Notes under the pieces: generated by a model
What the model was told of the DNA's origin: nothing
Databases searched by the model: none
Seen by the model: only the letters and a program-made list of their open reading frames with translations
From: an uncultured Collinsella sp.
GTDB lineage: Bacteria > Actinomycetota > Coriobacteriia > Coriobacteriales > Coriobacteriaceae
Length of the DNA: 16,701 nt
Assembly: GCA_900549655.1 (NCBI GenBank)
Contig: UROZ01000037.1
Span: forward strand, 1 to 16,701
Direction of reading: 5' to 3'
Part shown: positions 1 through 5,140 of the stretch, one piece after another
Numbering within the stretch: the stretch's first letter is position 1
How the letters are laid out: each line of letters starts with the position of its first letter
Program-made: the position numbers and the translations under genes

Positions 1-194
1 GCATAAAGGTCAAGCGCTTTCTGGCCGATAACGGCGTGACCATTCCCGAGCGCAACATCTCAACCGACTCCGATGCCGAACAGACACTCATCGCCGTCGG
101 CGGAAAACGCCAGGTTCCCTGCCTGTTCATCGACGGCAAACCACTCTACGAATCGAGCGACATCATCGCGTGGGTGCAGGAAAACCTGCTCTAG
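1..194 (+). CDS. Glutaredoxin-like protein, C-terminal part (5' end outside window)
   Basis: An open frame runs in from the left edge (first whole codon at 3) and stops at TAG 192-194, giving 63 residues. It reads as the C-terminal two thirds of a glutaredoxin/thioredoxin-fold protein. A KVKRFLADNGV helix follows where the redox CxxC would be. Then come a strand ending ERNIS, the VPCLFIDGK strand with the cis-proline typical of the fold, and a final SSDIIAWVQENL helix. Glutaredoxins of this size (about 75-85 residues) reduce disulfides in the cytoplasm. The active-site CxxC and the start codon lie outside the window, so redox activity cannot be confirmed. An extra Cys directly follows the cis-Pro. 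It converges on the dus gene across a hairpin-rich gap. The family call is fairly safe; the substrate is unknown. Confidence 0.75.
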   Translation, partial: IKVKRFLADNGVTIPERNISTDSDAEQTLIAVGGKRQVPCLFIDGKPLYESSDIIAWVQENLL

Positions 195-241
195 TACGCA
201 CGCTCTGTCCGTCCAGGGCCCCAACCCATACGACCCAAACA

Positions 242-296
242 TGTACACCAGCATCCAAAGTCGACATTTTTCGACATCTTTGGATGCTGGTGTACA
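242..296. repeat. Long inverted repeat A (19-bp perfect arms)
   Basis: The arms TGTACACCAGCATCCAAAG (242-260) and its exact reverse complement (278-296) enclose a 17-nt centre that contains TCGACAT twice (261-267 and 271-277). It lies between the convergent glutaredoxin-like and dus genes, 47 nt after the first stop. No T-run follows on either strand, so it is not a textbook intrinsic terminator, though it could stop or stabilise both transcripts. It may be one member of a dispersed palindromic repeat family. Confidence 0.85.
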
Positions 297-311
297 GCTT
301 TTGCGGGTAGT

Positions 312-359
312 CATCGGGGACGTTCTTAAATGCCTAGTCGCTAAAGAACGTCCCCGATG
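312..359. repeat. Long inverted repeat B (16-bp perfect arms)
   Basis: The arms CATCGGGGACGTTCTT (312-327) and its exact reverse complement (344-359) flank a 16-nt centre containing CTAGTCG. The element ends 5 nt before the dus stop codon (365-367). It is unrelated in sequence to repeat A 15 nt to its left. Position suggests a 3'-end hairpin for dus or a REP-like mobile palindrome. The window holds only this one copy. Confidence 0.8.
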
Positions 360-364
360 TCTAA

Positions 365-1324
365 CTAGCCGCGGAAGCGGGCTGCGGATGCGAGCGGTTG
401 CTCGCGGAAGACGCGGTCGACGGCGGCGCGGTATTCGTCGACCTTCTTGGTCTTGCGCACGATCTTATGGACGGTGGCGGGATCGGCGAAAGCGCACTTG
501 GCGTAGAACCACCACTCCTTCATGCGAAAGACCGCGTTGCCGCCAATCTCTTCTGCATAGGCCGCGAACAGCGTGTCATGGAAACGTTGCAGCTCGGCGA
601 CGGTGGCGGCAGGGCCGCCGTTTACCATGCGTGCCAGCGCAGGGTTTGCAAGCAGACCGCGGCCCAGCATTACATGGCGCGTGTCGGGATAGGCAGCAAC
701 CAGCGCATCCATGTCCTCGAGGTCAAAAATGTCGCCGTTATAGGCTACCGGGAACGGCGCCCGCTCAAGCGTCTCGCCATAATACTCTTTGCGCGGCGAG
801 CCCGTATAGCGATCCTTTTGCACGCGCGGATGCACGATCAGCTCGGCAAGCGGCATACGACAGTAGAGATCGAGCACGCGCTCGTACTCAGCATCGCTCT
901 CAAGCCCCAGCCTGGTCTTTACCGACACCGGCAGTGGTGAGCGCTCGCACACGTCGCTCAAAAACACCTCGAGCTCATCCAGGTTGCGCAAGAAACCCGA
1001 ACCCTTGCCCTTGGCAACGACTGTTCCCGAGGGACATCCCAAGTTGAGGTTGACCTCGTGGTATCCCATGTCGGCGAGCACCTGTGCCGCCCACACAAAC
1101 TCATCCGCGTTCTTGGACATGAGCTGAGGCACCACGTTAAGCCCCTGGTTATTGGCAGGATCGACCTCCTTAAACGCCTTGCCGCCAAAGCGATTGCCCA
1201 CCCGCGGCGGCGGCAAAAACGGCGTGTAGTAGCAGTCGAGCGCACCAAAGCATTCTGCATGCACGCGGCGGAACACATGCCCGGTAATCCCCTCCATGGG
1301 GGCCAGCGATAGAATCATCAACAT
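365..1324 (-). CDS. dus: tRNA-dihydrouridine synthase (Dus family)
   Basis: About 319 residues, the normal length for this flavoprotein family, which reduces uridine to dihydrouridine in tRNA using FMN and NADPH in the cytoplasm. Visible signatures, counting from the upstream TTG as residue 1, start with the N-terminal LAPMEGITGHVFR that begins the TIM barrel. NLNLGCPSG follows, with the catalytic cysteine near residue 98. SVKTRLG (FMN-contacting Lys), IVHPRVQKDRYTG, YNGDIFD and MLGRGLLANP (FMN phosphate site) complete the barrel, and a C-terminal helical domain holds FRMKEWWFY. The start is uncertain between ATG 1324, ATG 1318 and TTG 1327. A weak GAAAG lies upstream, which suits the ATGs best. 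The 33-bp palindrome lies just upstream, so dus may have its own promoter or be read through from the mgtA unit. Which tRNA position it modifies cannot be told. Confidence 0.93.
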   Translation of the reverse strand: MLMILSLAPMEGITGHVFRRVHAECFGALDCYYTPFLPPPRVGNRFGGKAFKEVDPANNQGLNVVPQLMSKNADEFVWAAQVLADMGYHEVNLNLGCPSGTVVAKGKGSGFLRNLDELEVFLSDVCERSPLPVSVKTRLGLESDAEYERVLDLYCRMPLAELIVHPRVQKDRYTGSPRKEYYGETLERAPFPVAYNGDIFDLEDMDALVAAYPDTRHVMLGRGLLANPALARMVNGGPAATVAELQRFHDTLFAAYAEEIGGNAVFRMKEWWFYAKCAFADPATVHKIVRKTKKVDEYRAAVDRVFREQPLASAARFRG

Positions 1325-1337
1325 CAACTTTCAAATC

Positions 1338-1370
1338 AATGTGACAAAGGGACCGTCCCTTTGTCACATT
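1338..1370. repeat. 33-bp palindrome, copy 1
   Basis: The arms AATGTGACAAAGGGAC and its exact reverse complement are separated by one base (C, 1354). It sits in the gap between the stop of the 51-residue membrane protein (1426) and the dus start (1324), and would lie in the 5' leader of dus if both are co-transcribed. Copy 3 at 12561-12593 differs only in the centre base. A strong hairpin would form on either strand, but no T-run follows. Confidence 0.93.
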
Positions 1371-1425
1371 TGTACATCATTCGAGTGTTTATTTTGGCAC
1401 AGCGGCGCAGGCAATCCCATGCATG

Positions 1426-1581
1426 TTATTCGTCCTTGGGCAGCGGCTTCATGCTCCAAAAGATGACGTTCATAATGATGACAATCACCAGGACAACACC
1501 ATTGGCCACCCAAAAGCCCATGTTGAGCCCAAGCCACTCCGTAGTCCCAAACAAATCGATCCAAATCTGAGCCCAGTTCAT
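1426..1581 (-). CDS. Small single-TM protein in the mgtA operon (51 aa)
   Basis: 51 residues starting at ATG 1579-1581. The start is chosen because an excellent Shine-Dalgarno, GAGAGGAG (1589-1596), sits 7 nt upstream; extending the frame upstream would run into the end of mgtA. The N-terminal third is aromatic and amphipathic (Trp at 3, 7, 16 and 24). One membrane helix spans about 24-43 (VANGVVLVIVIIMNVIFW), and the tail is short and charged (KPLPKDE). It begins 28 nt after the mgtA stop, so it is almost certainly co-transcribed. No family is recognised. Enterobacterial Mg2+ transporters have unrelated small membrane partners (MgtS, MgtR, MgtU), so a role in MgtA stability or activity is an attractive inference but unproven. 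Confidence 0.8.
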   Translation of the reverse strand: MNWAQIWIDLFGTTEWLGLNMGFWVANGVVLVIVIIMNVIFWSMKPLPKDE

Positions 1582-1588
1582 GTAAACG

Positions 1589-1596
1589 CTCCTCTC
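1589..1596 (-). promoter_or_regulatory. Ribosome binding site fixing the 51-aa ORF start
   Basis: GAGAGGAG on the minus strand lies 7 nt from ATG 1581. It is the best Shine-Dalgarno in the left half of the window and is the main reason to treat the short ORF as a gene. Confidence 0.75.
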
Positions 1597-1609
1597 TACA
1601 TCGAAGTCA

Positions 1610-4378
1610 CTACAGCAGCTCGCCGTAACGCTTGACATAGGCCTTCTTAAGGCTCGTCGCCAGCGCCATGTACAGCAAGATGCACGGAATCAGGAACAAG
1701 AAGTACTCGATGGGCAGTGCTCCCAGACCCAGCGTGGGGCCAAGCGGGCTAAACGGGATCAGCGTGAGCAGTGCAATGCCGGTCATCGTGAGCAGCATCA
1801 CCGGAGCCGAGGCACGACTCTGGATAAACGGCAACTTGGGCGTGCGAATCATATGGATAACCAAAGTCTGGCTCCACATGGATTCGACGAACCAACCAGC
1901 CTGGAACAGCGCGATGTAGGCCAGCTGCATCTGCTCCAGCGCGGCACCCGAGTAGACGCTCGCCAGCTCGTTGAACAGTACACCGTGGCTCACAAACAGG
2001 GGGCAGAAGACAAAGTACATAAAGATGTAGGTCATAAAGTCGAAGATGGAGCTGGTGGGCCCAATCCAGATCATGAACCTGCCGACACTCGAGGCATCCC
2101 AGGCACGTGGCACGCGCAGGAACTCCTCGTCCACGTTGTCCCAGGGAATCGCCAGGCAGCTGCAGTCATAAATCAAATTGAGCAAGATCAGCTGAATGCT
2201 CATCATGGGCAAGAACGGCAGCAGGGCAGACGCGGCAAGTACGCTGAACATGTTGCCGAAGTTGGAGCTCGCGGTCATCTTGATGTACTTGATCATGTTG
2301 GCGTAGGTCTTACGCCCCTCGACGATGCCCTCCTCGAGCACCATCAGATCCTTCTCGAGCAAGATGATGTCGGCGGACTCCTTAGCAACGTCGACGGCCG
2401 TGTCGACCGAGATGCCGATGTCAGACGACTTCATGGCTGAGGCGTCGTTGATACCGTCGCCCATATAGCCCACCACATGCCCGTTCGCACGCAGGACGGA
2501 AACGACGCGCGACTTTTGGTCGGGCGTGAGCTTGGCGAAGACCTGCACATCCTCGGCCCGGCGAGCGAGCTCGGCGTCATCCATGTCAGCGATGTCACTG
2601 CCGAGCAACATGTTGTTGACCTGCAGCCCCACCTGTTTGCAGATGGTACGCGTAACCTTCTCGTTGTCACCAGTCAGGATCTTGGTGGCAACGCCGTGAT
2701 TGCGCAGCGCCTCGATCGCATCGGCCGTCGACTCTTTGGGCGGATCCAAAAAGGCCAGGTAGCCGATTAGGACCATGTCGCGCTCATCCTCGGCGCTAAA
2801 GGCACCGGCGGGTGACGGGTTGGACTTTTGAGCAATCGCCAGCACACGGAAACCGTCGTCATTAAGGTCGGAAACTGTCGCCAGAATGCGCTCGCGCACC
2901 TCGTCGTCCAGCACATGAACGCCGCCGTCGATCTCGGCATGCGAGCACACCGACAGCATTTCCTCGACCGCGCCCTTGGTAACCATCTGGGTCTTGCCGC
3001 TGCGATCGCGCACCACCGTGGTGAGGCGACGGCGCGTAAAGTCGAACGGCACCTCATCGACCTTCACGTAGGCCTCGGAAAGATCGGTGAGACTCGGGTC
3101 GTTTTGCTCCTCTTCCTCCGTGCACTTGATGATCGCCAGATCCATCAGATTCTTGTAGCCCGTCTGGAAATAGCTGTTGAGGTAGGCGTGGCGCAAAACG
3201 CGCGAATCCTCCTGGCCGTCGATGTTCCAGTGATACTCCAGCACCACCTGGTCCTGCGTAAGCGTGCCGGTCTTGTCGGTGCACAGCACGTCCATCGCGC
3301 CAAAGTTTTGAATCGAGTTGAGGTTCTTAACGATCGTCTGCTTTTTACTCATGGCAACCGCGCCCTTGGCAAGGCACGTGGTAACGATCATGGGCAGCAT
3401 CTCGGGCGTCAGACCCACGGCAATGCTGATGGCGAACAGGCCGGCATCGAGCCAATTGCCCTTCGTGACGCCGTTGATCAAAAAGACAAACGGAACCATT
3501 ACCATCATAAAGCGGATGAGCACCCACGAGACGCTGTTGACGCCCTTGGAAAAGCTCGTCTCCGCAGCGTCGTCGGACAGGCTCGACGCCATGGAACCAA
3601 ACAGGGTCTGCTCGCCCACGCTAAAGACGAGCGCCGTCGCGCTGCCCGATATCACGCTGCTGCCCATGAGGGCAATGTTCTCGAACGACGTGGCCGAATC
3701 GGACTCGGTGCAGGTCGTGGGGACCTTCTCGACCGGCTCGCTCTCGCCCGTCAGGCTGGCCTGGCCCACAAAGAGGTCCTTGGCCTCGATAATCCTCACG
3801 TCGGCGGGAATCATGTCACCGGCGGACAGATGCACGATGTCGCCGACCACCACGTCGTCGATGGGAATCTCGGTCCTGGGGACATCCTTGCGGGTGACCG
3901 TCACGGTGGTCGTGATCATGTCGAGCAGCTTTTCGGCCGCATTGCCGCTACGCGCTTCCTGGACATAGCGCAGCGTGCCCGAAAGAACCACCATCGTGGT
4001 GATGATAATCACCGTCAGCGGGTTAAAGTCCTCCGGCGTGTTGCCCATCATCGACAACGCCGGGAATATCATGTCCGTCGTTGCCGAGATAATGGCTAGG
4101 AAAAACAGGATTGCCGTAAAGGGATTGACGAATGCATCCGCGAGCTTGCGGACAAGCGACTTTTTCTTGCCGCGCGTGACCACGTTGCGTCCGTTATCGG
4201 CCTCGCTGTGCGCGACCTCGTCGCGGTCCAGACCACCCAGGTTCGAGCCCACCCAGGACATGGCGTCCATCAGCGGGATAGTTGCCGCATGCTGGATGCG
4301 GCCCTCTGCACGATGCCTGATCAGTTCGTTTTGCGCCTGGACTGCAGATGGCGTATGGCGCATATTCAGCTTCTTCAA
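1610..4378 (-). CDS. mgtA: Magnesium-translocating P-type ATPase (MgtA/MgtB, P3B)
   Basis: 922 residues, the usual length of MgtA. It imports Mg2+ across the cytoplasmic membrane with ATP hydrolysis. Ordered landmarks: cytosolic N-terminus 1-80, first membrane pair 83-135, actuator TGES 210-213, and the M4 motif VGLTPEMLPM 321-330 typical of P3B pumps. Then come the phosphorylation site DKTGT with Asp368, the nucleotide domain with PFDFTRRR (444-451) and KGA 468-470, LTGD 568-571, hinge MGDGIND 639-645, SSNFGNM 704-710, and M6 NLIYDCSCLAIPWDNVD 734-750. All catalytic residues are present. The start is TTG 4378 with GGAG 8 nt upstream; in-frame ATG 4363 with AAGAAG upstream is an alternative. 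It is followed by the 51-residue TM protein. The 5' leader has a candidate control structure. Mg2+ as substrate is inferred from family membership. Confidence 0.96.
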   Translation of the reverse strand: MKKLNMRHTPSAVQAQNELIRHRAEGRIQHAATIPLMDAMSWVGSNLGGLDRDEVAHSEADNGRNVVTRGKKKSLVRKLADAFVNPFTAILFFLAIISATTDMIFPALSMMGNTPEDFNPLTVIIITTMVVLSGTLRYVQEARSGNAAEKLLDMITTTVTVTRKDVPRTEIPIDDVVVGDIVHLSAGDMIPADVRIIEAKDLFVGQASLTGESEPVEKVPTTCTESDSATSFENIALMGSSVISGSATALVFSVGEQTLFGSMASSLSDDAAETSFSKGVNSVSWVLIRFMMVMVPFVFLINGVTKGNWLDAGLFAISIAVGLTPEMLPMIVTTCLAKGAVAMSKKQTIVKNLNSIQNFGAMDVLCTDKTGTLTQDQVVLEYHWNIDGQEDSRVLRHAYLNSYFQTGYKNLMDLAIIKCTEEEEQNDPSLTDLSEAYVKVDEVPFDFTRRRLTTVVRDRSGKTQMVTKGAVEEMLSVCSHAEIDGGVHVLDDEVRERILATVSDLNDDGFRVLAIAQKSNPSPAGAFSAEDERDMVLIGYLAFLDPPKESTADAIEALRNHGVATKILTGDNEKVTRTICKQVGLQVNNMLLGSDIADMDDAELARRAEDVQVFAKLTPDQKSRVVSVLRANGHVVGYMGDGINDASAMKSSDIGISVDTAVDVAKESADIILLEKDLMVLEEGIVEGRKTYANMIKYIKMTASSNFGNMFSVLAASALLPFLPMMSIQLILLNLIYDCSCLAIPWDNVDEEFLRVPRAWDASSVGRFMIWIGPTSSIFDFMTYIFMYFVFCPLFVSHGVLFNELASVYSGAALEQMQLAYIALFQAGWFVESMWSQTLVIHMIRTPKLPFIQSRASAPVMLLTMTGIALLTLIPFSPLGPTLGLGALPIEYFLFLIPCILLYMALATSLKKAYVKRYGELL

Positions 4379-4435
4379 TTGCCTTGCTCCGTTCTGTCGA
4401 TCGGATGCAGAGCCGTCTAGCCGCGACGCCCGCCA

Positions 4436-4462
4436 TTAAGGTGGACCTGCGCCGGCAGACAT
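4436..4462 (-). CDS. Possible mgtA leader peptide MSAGAGPP (8 aa)
   Basis: ATG 4460-4462 opens an eight-codon frame ending Pro-Pro-TAA (stop 4436-4438), 57 nt before the mgtA TTG. Its last codons GGT-CCA-CCT-T form the 3' arm of the 10-bp leader stem (4438-4447), so a ribosome at the two prolines would cover that arm. Only a weak Shine-Dalgarno (AGGCAGGG, about 2 nt from the ATG) is seen. ORFs this short arise by chance, so this is a hypothesis modelled on the proline-containing mgtL leader of enterobacterial mgtA. Confidence 0.22.
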   Translation of the reverse strand: MSAGAGPP

Positions 4463-4509
4463 CGCCCTGCCTTGCTGGTACTGTCACTGCCGCTCACGGT
4501 CCTCACCTT
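4438..4509 (-). promoter_or_regulatory. Candidate structured 5' leader of mgtA
   Basis: On the mgtA-coding strand, AAGGT-GA-GGACC (4498-4509) pairs with GGTCCACCTT (4438-4447). This makes a 10-bp stem with a 2-nt bulge that closes a 50-nt interior. The interior contains a second hairpin, GGCAG (4467-4471) with CTGCC (4454-4458). The element ends 59 nt before the TTG start and begins after the upstream operon's terminator, so it belongs to the mgtA transcript. The AGGTGAGG at its 5' side recalls the first bases of the M-box Mg2+ riboswitch, but the element is far too short and lacks the rest of that consensus. No poly-U terminator is visible between it and mgtA. Confidence 0.4.
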
Positions 4510-4541
4510 CCCTTCGCGTCTGCGACTGTCCTTAGAATAGA

Positions 4542-4583
4542 AAAGCCGCAAGACCGGGCACATGGCTGGTTTCTTGCGGCTTT
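4542..4583 (-). terminator. Rho-independent terminator of the ATPase 2/wHTH operon
   Basis: The 12-bp perfect stem AAAGCCGCAAGA / TCTTGCGGCTTT (4542-4553 and 4572-4583) has an 18-nt loop. On the minus strand it is followed by TCTATTCT, completing a T-rich tail. It lies 65 nt after the stop of the winged-helix gene and upstream of the mgtA leader, so it separates the two ATPase transcription units. Readthrough could still link them. Confidence 0.75.
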
Positions 4584-4648
4584 CTTGCGATTTGGCAAGG
4601 ATTGTCAGAGTGGCTTTTGGGGTCGATAGAAGCGGACGATTCAACGCG

Positions 4649-5131
4649 TTACTCGGCTATTTTATAGCCCACACCCCAAACAGTTAGCAGGTACCGGGGA
4701 TTGTCGGGCTCGGGTTCAATCTTCTTTCGGATCTTGCGGACAAAGGCCATGATGTTACTGTCATCGAGCAGATATTCGTCTTGCCATACAGCGCGATAGA
4801 TTTCCTCTTTGCTAAAGACTGTGCCCCGGTTGCTCGCCAAAAAGGCCAGGATATCGAATTCTTTGGGCGTGAGCGAAACGGGCGCGCCCGACACTTTAAC
4901 GGTGCGCGAAGCCAGATCGATGGAAAGATCGCCGATAACGATGGGCTCCGCAGCGGCACTTGTCTGCGAGCCGGCAACTGTCAGTTCTATGGCGGTCAGC
5001 CCGCCCGATGCGATATCGGCAAACACGGGTGCAAGTTCGAGAGCGGCGGCGCTACCGGACGAGAACAGCGCGTTGCTGAGCTCGGCGGCCTCTGCCGGCG
5101 TAATCGCTATGTTGGTTCTGTTGGTACGCAT
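4649..5131 (-). CDS. Receiver-less OmpR/PhoB-type winged-helix DNA-binding protein
   Basis: 160 residues. Residues about 66-158 match the C-terminal effector domain of OmpR/PhoB response regulators: IGDLSIDLASRTVKVSG strands, LTPKEFDILAFLASNRGTVFSKEEI helices, the recognition-helix region NIMAFVRKIRKKIEPEP, and the final hairpin YLLTVWGVGYKI. The first 65 residues are not a receiver domain. They are too short, lack the acidic pocket and phospho-acceptor Asp, and are Ala/Ser-rich (TPAEAAELSNALFSSGSAAALE). It therefore should bind DNA without phosphorelay control. ATG 5131 has a weak GGGCGG upstream and starts 9 nt after the stop of the second ATPase, so translation is probably coupled. It may regulate either or both flanking ATPase genes. 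That role is inferred from position only. Confidence 0.85.
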   Translation of the reverse strand: MRTNRTNIAITPAEAAELSNALFSSGSAAALELAPVFADIASGGLTAIELTVAGSQTSAAAEPIVIGDLSIDLASRTVKVSGAPVSLTPKEFDILAFLASNRGTVFSKEEIYRAVWQDEYLLDDSNIMAFVRKIRKKIEPEPDNPRYLLTVWGVGYKIAE

Positions 5132-5140
5132 AGAACCGCC

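Noticed and set aside
195..364. Short CRISPR-like array
   Set aside because: The palindromes differ in sequence and do not recur at regular spacing; there are no spacers or cas genes.
60..1047. Overlapping frames on both strands at the left edge and opposite dus
   Set aside because: They are low-information Arg/Ser/Pro-rich translations crossing the hairpins and the opposite strand of dus; none has an RBS or domain.
1338..1370. 33-bp palindrome as a classical intrinsic terminator
   Set aside because: The hairpin is strong but no T-run follows on either strand, and the same sequence recurs elsewhere, so repeat is the safer label.
2828..4099. Long plus-strand frame opposite mgtA
   Set aside because: The translation is His/Arg/Gln-rich and motif-free; the minus strand encodes all P-type ATPase motifs.
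4379..4541. M-box (ykoK) Mg2+ riboswitch before mgtA
   Set aside because: AGGTGAGG resembles its 5' start, but the remaining conserved blocks and the length of about 160 nt are absent.
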